Assembly (NCBI RefSeq): GCF_000376845.1
Contig: NZ_AQXY01000025.1
Span: 1 to 64,000, forward strand
Origin: Thioalkalivibrio sp. ALE14
GTDB lineage: Bacteria > Pseudomonadota > Gammaproteobacteria > Ectothiorhodospirales > Ectothiorhodospiraceae
Reading direction: 5' to 3'
DNA length: 64,000 bases
Shown here: positions 1 through 7,208 of the stretch, piece after piece
Numbering within the stretch: the stretch's first letter is position 1
How the letters are laid out: each line of letters opens with the position of its first letter
The notes under the pieces: model-generated
What the model was told of the DNA's origin: nothing
Database searches by the model: none
What the model saw: only the letters and a program-made list of their open reading frames with translations
Made by a program: the position numbers and the translations under genes

Positions 1-262
1 CGCCACGCGCTACCAGGAACGGCTGGATGCGTTGGGCTTCGTGCCCTCCATGAGCCGCAAGGGCAACTGCTGGGACAACGCGGTGATGGAGCGCTTCTTC
101 GGCGCGCTGAAAAGCGAGTGGACCGACGCCCGGACCTACCGTACCCGCGAGGCCGCCCGACTGGATGTCGTGGAGTACATCGAAATGCAGTACAACAGCG
201 TCCGACCCCACACGGCCCTGGGCCAACTTACCCCCCGGGAGTGGGAAAAGGCCGTTGCTTAG
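1..262 (+). CDS. IS3-family transposase OrfB, C-terminal part (cut by window edge)
   Basis: The reading frame is open from base 2 and ends at TAG 260-262, so only the last ~86 residues are in the window. It holds the end of the rve integrase core: NCWDNAVMERFFGALKSEW, in which the E of MERFF is the last acid of the DDE triad, followed by YNSVRPHTALG and a PREW-like end typical of the IS3/IS150 group. The enzyme cuts and joins element ends during transposition. The gap 263-310 probably contains the right inverted repeat of the element, but its border cannot be fixed without the left end. The element abuts a CACGAAG-type repeat. Whether the full copy is intact cannot be judged. Confidence 0.9.
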   Translation, partial: ATRYQERLDALGFVPSMSRKGNCWDNAVMERFFGALKSEWTDARTYRTREAARLDVVEYIEMQYNSVRPHTALGQLTPREWEKAVA

Positions 263-310
263 AGGGGTGTCCGTTCTCACTTGACCAGAACAGATCAACC
301 CCCTATCGAC

Positions 311-394
311 CTTTCTCCGTGTTCTCTGTGCCCTCTGTGGTGCAACAGCTCTTGACCTTGATCTCCTTCGTGCCTTCGTGTGCTTCGTGGTGAG
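311..394. repeat. CACGAAG/CACAGAG-type intergenic repeat, single unit
   Basis: This 84-bp unit has two motif blocks, CTCTGTGCCCTCTGTGGTGC and CTTCGTGCCTTCGTGTGCTT, both internally repetitive. The same two blocks in the same order occur at 6268-6356 and, inverted, at 6073-6150; the CTTCGTG block recurs at 7160-7196. The other units occur as inverted pairs. Here only one arm is seen, next to the IS3 remnant, so the IS may have inserted into or replaced the other arm (inference). Confidence 0.75.
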
Positions 395-405
395 TATCGA
401 TTTTT

Positions 406-1623
406 CTAGCCGTAGCGGCGTTCGATGTAGGCCTCGACGCGGGCCTGGAATTCCTCGGCGATGCGCTCGCCCTTGAGCGTCACGGTCTTCTCGCCGTCCT
501 CGTAGACCGGGGCGACCGGCTGCTCGCCCGTGCCGGGCAGGGAGATGCCAATGTTGGCGTGCTTGCTCTCGCCGGGGCCATTGACCACGCAGCCCATCAC
601 TGCGACGGTCATCTCCTCCACGCCCGGATACTGCTGCTTCCAGGTCGGCATCTGGTGGCGGATGTAGGTCTGGATGTCCTGCGCCAGGTGCTGGAAGTAC
701 TCGCTGGAGGTGCGCCCGCAGCCGGGGCAGGCCACCACCGACGGCAGGAAGCTGCGCAGCCCCATGCTCTGCAGGATCTCCTGTGCGACCAGCACCTCCT
801 GGGTGCGGTCGCCGCCGGGTTCCGGGGTCAGCGAGATGCGGATGGTGTCGCCGATGCCTTGCTGCAGCAGCACGGACAGCGCGGCGGTGGAGGCGACGAT
901 GCCCTTGGCGCCCATGCCGGCCTCGGTCAGGCCCAGGTGCAGCGGGTAGTCGCAGCGCGCGGCCAGGTCCTGGTAGACCGAGATCAGCGGCTGTACCCCG
1001 CTGACCTTGGCCGACAGGATGATGCGGTCATGCGGCAGGCCGATGCGCTCGGCCTCGGCCGCGCTCTCCAGCGCCGAGGTGATCAGGGCCTCCTGCATCA
1101 CCGCCTCGGGCGAGGCCGGTTCGGCGCGCTGGCTGTTCTCGTCCATCATCCGCGCGAGCAGGGCCTGGTCCAGGCTCCCCCAGTTCACGCCGATGCGCAC
1201 CGGCTTGTCGAAGCGGATCGCGGTCTCGATCATCGCCGCGTACTGGGCGTCGCGCTTTGAGCCGCGGCCGACATTGCCCGGGTTGATGCGGAGCTTGGCC
1301 AGGGCCTCGGCGCATTCCGGGTACTTCGTCAGCAGCTTGTGGCCGTTGAAGTGGAAGTCCCCGACCAGTGGCACGTCCAGCCCCATGGCCTCCAGGCGTT
1401 CGCGGATCTCCGGCACGGCCTTCGCCGCGTCCTCGGAGTTGACCGTGATGCGCACCACCTCGGAGCCGGCGCGTGCCAGCTCCGCCACCTGTACGGCGGT
1501 GCGCAGGGCATCGGCGGTGTCGGTGTTGGTCATCGACTGCACCATCACCGGATGGTCGCCCCCGACGGTGACGTTGCCGACGCGGACGGGGACGGTCTTG
1601 TGGCGGGTAGGGATCGTGTTCAT
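406..1623 (-). CDS. ispG: 4-hydroxy-3-methylbut-2-en-1-yl diphosphate synthase (flavodoxin/ferredoxin)
   Basis: IspG (GcpE) converts 2-C-methylerythritol cyclodiphosphate to HMBPP in the MEP isoprenoid pathway; it is a cytosolic 4Fe-4S enzyme. The 405-residue product starts [16 protein letters not shown] and shows the TIM-barrel part with [10 protein letters not shown] and [10 protein letters not shown], then the C-terminal reductase-like part with cluster ligands in ACPGCGR and [11 protein letters not shown]. The start at 1623 is preferred because the frame continues upstream to 1812 only through a dispersed intergenic repeat (1741-1776) with no family similarity. Length fits the longer proteobacterial form. 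The gene appears monocistronic. Confidence 0.97.
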   Translation of the reverse strand: MNTIPTRHKTVPVRVGNVTVGGDHPVMVQSMTNTDTADALRTAVQVAELARAGSEVVRITVNSEDAAKAVPEIRERLEAMGLDVPLVGDFHFNGHKLLTKYPECAEALAKLRINPGNVGRGSKRDAQYAAMIETAIRFDKPVRIGVNWGSLDQALLARMMDENSQRAEPASPEAVMQEALITSALESAAEAERIGLPHDRIILSAKVSGVQPLISVYQDLAARCDYPLHLGLTEAGMGAKGIVASTAALSVLLQQGIGDTIRISLTPEPGGDRTQEVLVAQEILQSMGLRSFLPSVVACPGCGRTSSEYFQHLAQDIQTYIRHQMPTWKQQYPGVEEMTVAVMGCVVNGPGESKHANIGISLPGTGEQPVAPVYEDGEKTVTLKGERIAEEFQARVEAYIERRYG

Positions 1624-1740
1624 GTTGATCTGCGCGGGCGCGAGGAAACGGTGCGCGGAGTGTAACGCAGCACCGCCCGACTGCCGAGAAGCTGCAGATC
1701 CCGTAATGTCCCCGCTGGACGGCGCCGGGGTGTCGCGCGG

Positions 1741-1776
1741 CGGTCGCCACGCGCCTGCGGCGCTCGCGATGACGGG
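1741..1776. repeat. GTCATCGCGAG-type palindromic repeat, one arm
   Basis: The complement reads CCGTCATCGCGAGCGCCGCA and continues with GCGTGGCGACCG, closely matching the left arm at 46108-46145 (CCGTCATCGCGAGGCGTGCA). A more diverged copy lies near 54200-54230. It is upstream of ispG and makes a longer ispG start unlikely. Confidence 0.5.
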
Positions 1777-1905
1777 GTTTTCCTTGCGCATCCAGAAAGC
1801 CCCTCGCCGCATGGTCCCGCAGTGGAGATCCTCGTTCCGCGCTTTGCTGTGGCCGGGAGGACCGCATGGTTCGGCATCTCGGAGGGTGCGGTCGGCTGGG
1901 GGAGG

Positions 1906-3018
1906 TCAGGGCGCGAGGCTTGCCTGCCAGGGTTGGAAGGTCTTTTCGACCGAGACGCGACTGGCCGCGTGACGTGCCTCCACGCGCTCGGCGATGGATT
2001 GCTTCAGCGCCTGTCGCGTCTCCGCCTCCAGCGCGTCCAGGGCCTCGTGCAGGGCCTGTTCCAGATCCTCGCGGTGGCGCGTCTCGTCGAGGCGCAGGAG
2101 CAGCCAGTCAGTGCCAACGATGGTCGCTCCTGCGGCGGCGATGCCGCAGCCCAGCGTAAACGGGCCACTCCAGGCGCATATCCCCGCACCGATGGCCCCC
2201 GCACGGCCGGCGCGACCCAGGCTTCGGGCCAGTCCGGCCTGCGTGGCACGGGCGGCCAGGCGGGCCTGCACGGCGCGGGCAATTAGCGGGGTCGCCAGAC
2301 CGGTGCCGGCGGCCGCCGTCGCGGCCAGGCCCGTGCGTTGGTCGAAGCGCTCGAGATCGATGTCCAGTGCCGCATGCAGGGCATGGCCGCGTTCGATCTC
2401 GACGGCCGATACGACCGCCGCGCGGGGTGGGGGGTTGGGGATGCGCGCGTCCGCGAGGTGGTCGGCCAGTTCCAGCCGCCAGGCGTCGCGGACTTGGCGC
2501 TGTTGCTCGTCCAGGCCCCATTCAATGCGGGTCGCGAGTGCCTGCAGGGGCGTATCCCACAATGCCTCGGGCAGCAGGCGTTCGCGCAGCATGCGGGCGC
2601 CGGCATCCGGGTCGGACTCGCCCAGCCACTGCGCGCCGCGCTGCCACAGGCGGGTGTATTCCGCGCCGAGGGAGTAGTACCAGTCCGCAACCTCGGGGAC
2701 GCGATCGTGGAGGGCGGCGAAGCGGCCCTCCAGTTCCGCGTCCACGCGGGCCTGCCAGTGCTCCTGCGCCGCGGTGTCGCCGGCCTCCAGCCATTCCAGC
2801 GTGTAGCGCTCAAGCGCGGTGACGCGCTCGCGATCGAGCTGGTAACGCTGCTCACCCAGTTGCAGGGTCAGCGGCCCGGCCGCTTCCCAGTTGCGTGGCT
2901 CGTGCTGACTGGCGAGCCAGAGCAGGGCGAGGCTCGCCAGCAGGGTCATGGCCAGCCAGAGGCCGGCCCGGGCCTTTCCGGTTGTGGTGGCTTGAGCGGC
3001 CGGCGAGGGTGTGGCCAT
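1906..3018 (-). CDS. Membrane-anchored protein of unknown function
   Basis: I do not recognise a family. The 370-residue product has one N-terminal membrane anchor (about residues 17-37, LWLAMTLLASLALLWLAS), an alpha-helical, charged extracytoplasmic part, a Gly/Ala-rich hydrophobic stretch near residues 245-315 (RAGAIGAGICAWSGPFTLGC) that could insert in or associate with the membrane, and a helical C-terminus. The start at 3018 has GGAG 10 bases upstream and lies 22 bp after the stop of the next gene upstream on the same strand (3041-3895), also a membrane protein, so the two look co-transcribed. A start at 3072 would overlap that gene and is less likely. Confidence 0.8.
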   Translation of the reverse strand: MATPSPAAQATTTGKARAGLWLAMTLLASLALLWLASQHEPRNWEAAGPLTLQLGEQRYQLDRERVTALERYTLEWLEAGDTAAQEHWQARVDAELEGRFAALHDRVPEVADWYYSLGAEYTRLWQRGAQWLGESDPDAGARMLRERLLPEALWDTPLQALATRIEWGLDEQQRQVRDAWRLELADHLADARIPNPPPRAAVVSAVEIERGHALHAALDIDLERFDQRTGLAATAAAGTGLATPLIARAVQARLAARATQAGLARSLGRAGRAGAIGAGICAWSGPFTLGCGIAAAGATIVGTDWLLLRLDETRHREDLEQALHEALDALEAETRQALKQSIAERVEARHAASRVSVEKTFQPWQASLAP

Positions 3019-3040
3019 TCGTCGGTTTCTCCGGGCCCGC

Positions 3041-3895
3041 CTACTCGATGACGGGCGCGTTGCGCGGGTCACCCAGGCTGTCGGTTACGGGCCGCAAAGG
3101 CAGCAGGCCGTTGGCCAGCAGCAGGAACCCGGCCGCCAGGAAGGCCTGCTCCGCGAGTATCAGTAGCCAGCCGAACAGGGCCGGCAGGGATTCGACGCCC
3201 TGCGGAAACCACTGCTGGCCCAGCCACAGGCGCAGGGCATCCTGGGCCGCGGCCAGCTGCAACCCGGCCTCCAGCAGGTGGCTGCGCGCGGCCTCGTGAT
3301 GGACCAGGAACCACACCGCCTGCTCCAGTGTGGCCCCGGTCAGGTCGGGGTAACGGGCCTGCAGCGCCAGTATCAGGAGTGCGATGACCAGCAGCACGCC
3401 GGTGAAGCGCAGGGCCCCGCGCCGGGCCAGCTCCGGCGCGAACTGCGGGTGGGCATGGCCGCGCAGCAGCCGGGCGGACAGGGCCTCGCCGATCACCAGC
3501 ACGAAACCGGCGACCAGCAGGGCGGCCCAGACCTCCTGTGTCGGGATGCGCGCGAGCGTGATCAGCAGCAGGCCGCCCAGCAGGGCGCCGATGACCAGGT
3601 GGCGCAGGGCCATCAGCGGACCACCGCGCAACCGCCGGGGCCACTGGCTGGTGGGTTCGAGGTAGCCGCGCAGGAATGCCGCGCGCCGGATCCGGTGGCG
3701 GCGGAAGCCGCCGTGGGCCATCAGCAGGGTCATGGCGATCCACAGCGCCACCACGCCAGCCTCTGGCAGGACCCGCAGGTTCATGTGCATCAGCCACAGC
3801 CCGATCACCAGCAGCGTCAGGGTGAAGGCATGGCGCACGGCGATGTGCCGGGTTGGAGTCGGGCTGGATTCGGCGGACGGGGATGATGGGGACAC
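3041..3895 (-). CDS. Multi-pass membrane protein of unknown function
   Basis: The 284-residue product has about six hydrophobic segments: roughly residues 22-40, 45-60, 95-112, 120-143, 162-182 and 245-268, separated by Arg-rich loops. No catalytic motif is evident. It is the first gene of a probable two-gene unit with the downstream membrane-anchored protein (22-bp gap). Its start region lies back to back with the divergent retropepsin-like gene starting at 4023, so 3896-4022 should hold promoters for both. Function unknown. Confidence 0.8.
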   Translation of the reverse strand: MSPSSPSAESSPTPTRHIAVRHAFTLTLLVIGLWLMHMNLRVLPEAGVVALWIAMTLLMAHGGFRRHRIRRAAFLRGYLEPTSQWPRRLRGGPLMALRHLVIGALLGGLLLITLARIPTQEVWAALLVAGFVLVIGEALSARLLRGHAHPQFAPELARRGALRFTGVLLVIALLILALQARYPDLTGATLEQAVWFLVHHEAARSHLLEAGLQLAAAQDALRLWLGQQWFPQGVESLPALFGWLLILAEQAFLAAGFLLLANGLLPLRPVTDSLGDPRNAPVIE

Positions 3896-4022
3896 GGTGG
3901 CTCCACGGCGGTGTGCACGTTCTGATGGTAGCAGGCGGCGGGGCCCGGCCTTCCACGCTGTACGGTTTGGTGCTGCGCGGGGTGTTCCGGTTCCGTTCAG
4001 GCGAATGCGCTATAACGGCGGC

Positions 4023-4697
4023 ATGTTCCGATGGTCTGTTCAAAGGTGGTGGTCTGCATCCGCCGCGATGAGTCTGGCGGCGTGGCTGGTGCTGGGCTGG
4101 CCGGCCCCGCTGGCGGCGGAGGAGTTGCGCCTGCACGCGGTGTTCGGGGACCGCGCGGTGCTGTCGCTGGGGGACGAGCGGGCGGTAGTCGCCACCGGCG
4201 AGACCGGGCCGGGCGGTGTGCGGGTCCTGCGCACGCGGCCGGGGGTGGCCTGGGTGGAGATCGACGGCGAGCAGCGCGAATTGCGGGTGGAGCCGCGGCG
4301 GACGCCGGCGCGCCCGGACGCGCCCCGTGAGGGGGATGCCGAGATCCGGGTGCACCGGGACTCGCGGGGCGATCATGCGTTGACGGCAGGGCTGAATGGC
4401 GTGGCGGTGACGGTTGTGGTGGATCCGGAGGTGGATTCCGTTCTGTTGCGGGCGACCGATGCCGAACGGGCCGGGATCGACCCCGATCAGGGGCGGTCGG
4501 TGCGCTTTCGTGACGCGCGCGGCACGCGGCATGGGCAGCGGGTGCGCATCGGAGAGGTTCAGGTGGGCGGGCTGCACCGTTCGGGGGTCAGTGCGATCGT
4601 GCTTTCGGACCGCGACCTGCCGCGCTCGCGCCTGGGCCGCAGTTTCCTCGAACACTTTGTGGTCGAGACCGATGGCGACGCGCTGGTGATCCGCTAG
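4023..4697 (+). CDS. Retropepsin-like (clan AA, TIGR02281-type) protein with degenerate DTG motif
   Basis: The 224-residue product has an N-terminal signal sequence (AWLVLGWPAPLAAE, cleavage near residue 32), a short beta domain, and a C-terminal region with the pattern of the TIGR02281 aspartic-protease family: a hydrophobic strand before the active site, ATDAERAGID after it, VRIGEVQVGGL, and LGRSFLEHF near the end. In that family the active site reads D-T-G-A; here it is VVVDPEVDSV, so the Asp is kept but T-G is replaced by P-E. It is therefore probably an inactive, periplasmic homologue or a diverged enzyme. A downstream MFS gene follows after 49 bp on the same strand. Confidence 0.75.
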   Translation: MFRWSVQRWWSASAAMSLAAWLVLGWPAPLAAEELRLHAVFGDRAVLSLGDERAVVATGETGPGGVRVLRTRPGVAWVEIDGEQRELRVEPRRTPARPDAPREGDAEIRVHRDSRGDHALTAGLNGVAVTVVVDPEVDSVLLRATDAERAGIDPDQGRSVRFRDARGTRHGQRVRIGEVQVGGLHRSGVSAIVLSDRDLPRSRLGRSFLEHFVVETDGDALVIR

Positions 4698-4746
4698 CCC
4701 TGAGCTGCGTTAGCATGAGCGCCTTCTTCATCCCCGGAAACCCTGC

Positions 4747-6078
4747 ATGCCCCTGACTCGGCGTTACCCCGAGAGCGCCCCCGCCCCGCGCCGCGAGATC
4801 TTTGGCTGGGCGATGTTCGACTTCGCCAACCAGGCCTACACCCTGCTGATCATCACCGTGATCTTCGGCGATCTGTTCACGCGGGTGATCGTCGGCGACG
4901 GCCCGGATTACCGCCTGGGCAACCTGCTGTGGAGCGTGGCCCTGGCGGTCAGCTACGCGATGGTGATCGTGGCGGCCCCGTTCGCCGGGGCGGTCATGGA
5001 TGCCACGGCCTCGCGCAAGCGGTTCCTCGCCGCCTCGTGGGTGCTGACGATCATCACCACGGCCTTGCTGTATTTCGTCGAGCCGGGGCTGGTGTTCTTC
5101 GGCATGGCGCTGATCATCGCCTCCAACTTCGGCTACGCCATCGGCGAGTCCTTCATTGCCAGTTTCCTGCCGGACCTGGGCCCGCCGGAGAAGCTCGGCT
5201 GGATCTCGGGGCTGGGCTGGGGGCTGGGCTATATCGGGGGGCTGGTGGCCACCGCCTTTGCCCTGGGGCTGCTGGGCGAGGTCAGCGCGGACAATTTCGA
5301 GCGTATCCGCTGGGTCGGGCCGTTCGCGGCCGTGTTCTTCCTGATCTCGGCACTGCCGACCTTCCTGTTCCTCAAGGAGCGCGGGACCCGGCGGCGCCTG
5401 GCACGCCATATCCAGCTGGGGCTGGGTTGGAAGCGGGTGAAGGCCGCGCTGGTCACGCTCGGCGAGCGCCGCGACCTGCGCGCGCTGTTCGTCTCCATCT
5501 TCTTCGTGATGGCCGGGATCTACATCATCATCGCCTTCACCTTCATCTATGGCGCTCAGGTGATCCAGTGGGACGAACCGGTGCGGGTGATGATGTTCGT
5601 GGTGACCCAGATCACCGCGGTGATCGGCGCGGTGGGCTTCGGGTTCCTGCAGGACCGGGCGGGGCCGGTACGCATTTACCGCATCACGCTGGGACTGTGG
5701 GCCCTGGCGGTGCTGGCGATCTTCGCCACGCCCACCATTGCCCAGTGGCTGAGTGTGCTGCTGGGGCAGCCAGTGGAGCCGCAGATGGTGTTCCTTGGCG
5801 TGGGCATCCTGGCGGGGCTCTGCCTGGGTTCGGCCCAGTCCGCCGGGCGGGCGCTGGTGGCGCTGATGGTCCCGGCGCGCGAGGCCGGGCGCTGGTTCGG
5901 CTTCTGGGGCCTGTCGTCCAAGGCCGCGGCGATCTTCGGCCTGCTCGGTATCGGGCTGCTTCAGGCCTGGCTGGGGCTCGAGAACGCGATCCTGTTCTGC
6001 ATGTTCCTGTTCCTCGCCGGACTGCTGGCGTCCATCCCCATCCGCCTCGCCGACCGCCGCCGAGCCGAGCCTGTTTGA
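4747..6078 (+). CDS. MFS transporter, Atg22/UMF1-like
   Basis: The 443-residue product has about 12 transmembrane segments. FGWAMFDFANQAYTLLI at residues 18-34 is the typical start of the UMF1/Atg22 branch of the major facilitator superfamily, and the spacing of GLGWGLGYIGGL and the C-terminal half fit. Bacterial members have no well-established substrate; amino-acid export is inferred from the yeast vacuolar protein. The last codons and TGA (6076-6078) coincide with the edge of a dispersed repeat (CTGTTTGATTCACCACGAAG, shared with 6952-6971), so the repeat appears to supply the C-terminus and stop codon. Confidence 0.85.
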   Translation: MPLTRRYPESAPAPRREIFGWAMFDFANQAYTLLIITVIFGDLFTRVIVGDGPDYRLGNLLWSVALAVSYAMVIVAAPFAGAVMDATASRKRFLAASWVLTIITTALLYFVEPGLVFFGMALIIASNFGYAIGESFIASFLPDLGPPEKLGWISGLGWGLGYIGGLVATAFALGLLGEVSADNFERIRWVGPFAAVFFLISALPTFLFLKERGTRRRLARHIQLGLGWKRVKAALVTLGERRDLRALFVSIFFVMAGIYIIIAFTFIYGAQVIQWDEPVRVMMFVVTQITAVIGAVGFGFLQDRAGPVRIYRITLGLWALAVLAIFATPTIAQWLSVLLGQPVEPQMVFLGVGILAGLCLGSAQSAGRALVALMVPAREAGRWFGFWGLSSKAAAIFGLLGIGLLQAWLGLENAILFCMFLFLAGLLASIPIRLADRRRAEPV

Positions 6079-6356
6079 TTCACCACGAAGCACACGAAGA
6101 AGGGCGCTTGGACCACAGAGGGCACGGAGTACACAGAGAAAATCAAAGAAGGTTTCGAATTGGCGGGATGCCGTTGAGCGAAGCGAACCGTGTCAGTGTC
6201 CTGCGAACGGTCTGACTGGACCGCTCACCGCCCTTCTCGCCCCAGCTTTTCGGCCCTGTGGCCCGCCATCGCATTTCTCCGTGCCCTCCGTGTCCTCTGT
6301 GGTGCAATCGCCCTGGCCCTTCTTCGTGCCTTCGTGCGCTTCGTGGTGAAAACTCG
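6070..6356. repeat. Inverted pair of CACGAAG/CACAGAG units
   Basis: The left arm (about 6067-6150) reads TTCACCACGAAGCACACGAA, then CCACAGAGGGCACGGAG. The right arm (about 6268-6356) is its reverse complement with few changes, ending CTTCGTGCGCTTCGTGGTGA. The spacer is ~117 bp without a gene. The outer edges fall at the MFS stop codon and 3 bp from the toxin stop codon. A transcript from either side could form a very long imperfect hairpin. Confidence 0.85.
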
Positions 6357-6358
6357 GG

Positions 6359-6664
6359 CTACTCGTCTGGATTGCTCAGGCGCGTGGCGAGAGGGCCGGG
6401 GGCCTGGCGGCAATCGAGGATGGCGTAGACGCGGATGATTTCGTCATCGACCCGATAGTAGATCGCGAAGGGGAAGCGGCGGGAAAGCAGACGATGGAAA
6501 CCATGATGCTGCTCGTGCACGCCGGCGTACAGGAGCAGGGAGTCGATGTCGGAAAAGAGGGCATCGAGGAAATACTCGCCCAGCCCCGGTGACCGGGAGG
6601 CGTAGAACGCAGCACCTCGGGCCAGGTCCTCTTCCGCCGCGTCGAGGAGTTCGATCAAGCGCAA
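6359..6664 (-). CDS. ParE/RelE-type toxin of a toxin-antitoxin pair
   Basis: The 101-residue product has the ParE-like fold signature: N-terminal helices with AAEEDLARGAAFYASRSPGLG, then strands with RRFPFAIYYRVDDEIIRVYAILDCRQAP. The family includes gyrase inhibitors and mRNA interferases; the sequence alone does not say which. It follows its antitoxin gene by 9 bp on the same strand, the normal order for the CHP02574 antitoxin group. The stop codon is 3 bp from a long inverted repeat, and another lies upstream of the antitoxin, so the module is bracketed by repeats. Confidence 0.88.
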   Translation of the reverse strand: MRLIELLDAAEEDLARGAAFYASRSPGLGEYFLDALFSDIDSLLLYAGVHEQHHGFHRLLSRRFPFAIYYRVDDEIIRVYAILDCRQAPGPLATRLSNPDE

Positions 6665-6673
6665 GGCAGGCCG

Positions 6674-6886
6674 TTACCCGTTGCGCAGGCGTCGCTTGGC
6701 GTCGTCCCAGGGGCGAAATCGGGCCTCACCGCTGGCGGCGGTCGCCTGGCGCTGTTCCAGCACGTCGCGATGCCAATTGGGGACCGGGACATCCGCCGGA
6801 TTACGCGCCAAGTCTTCCCACAGCTCTTCCATGGCGCGGAGCTTTTCGGCTGTCGTCATCTGATCGAGCGCGAGGGATGCAGTCAC
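6674..6886 (-). CDS. Antitoxin of the CHP02574 / unstable antitoxin family
   Basis: The 70-residue product has the family pattern: a first part MTTAEKLRAMEELWEDL, an internal PVPNWHRDVLEQR and a C-terminal RFRPWDDAKRRL, which is expected to wrap the toxin. It is upstream of and probably co-transcribed with the ParE-like toxin. Such antitoxins are usually degraded by Lon or Clp proteases and repress their own promoter; no operator was resolved here. Confidence 0.85.
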   Translation of the reverse strand: MTASLALDQMTTAEKLRAMEELWEDLARNPADVPVPNWHRDVLEQRQATAASGEARFRPWDDAKRRLRNG

Positions 6887-6951
6887 GGTTTACTCCCTTC
6901 GAACATGCAGATCCAGTATAGCCCGCCGGTCGATCCCATGCCGCCGGGGCT

Positions 6952-7196
6952 GGGCTGTTTGATTCACCACGAAGCGCCCGAAGGCACGAAGAAGGGCCAG
7001 GTCAAGAGCGATAACAGGAAGTTGGGAAGACAGGAAGGATGATCGGGATGTGCGCCCTGGCGGGCGGCTCGGCACACCCCGCTGCCCGCACTGCCCGCGA
7101 CGCATCAACCCAGCCCCTCTTCCAATCTTCGCGCCTTCCTGTAGACCGCCCTTGCCCCACTTCGTGTCTTCGTGGGCTTCGTGGTGAAAATACAGC
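6952..7196. repeat. Second inverted pair of CACGAAG-type units
   Basis: The stretch 6887-7208 has no gene. The left arm (6952-7040) begins CTGTTTGATTCACCACGAAG and contains CAGGAAGTTGGGAAGACAGG. The right arm (about 7115-7196) is an imperfect reverse complement ending TTCGTGGGCTTCGTGGTGAA. The CACAGAG block of the other units is replaced by a CAGGAAG/GGAAG block, so this is a sub-family. The right arm ends 13 bp from the stop codon of the RND permease gene. Confidence 0.8.
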
Positions 7197-7208
7197 GCCG
7201 GAGGCTCG

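Noticed and set aside
1624-1812. N-terminal extension of IspG
   Set aside because: It is read through a dispersed palindromic repeat and has no similarity to the family; ATG 1623 begins exactly at the conserved part.
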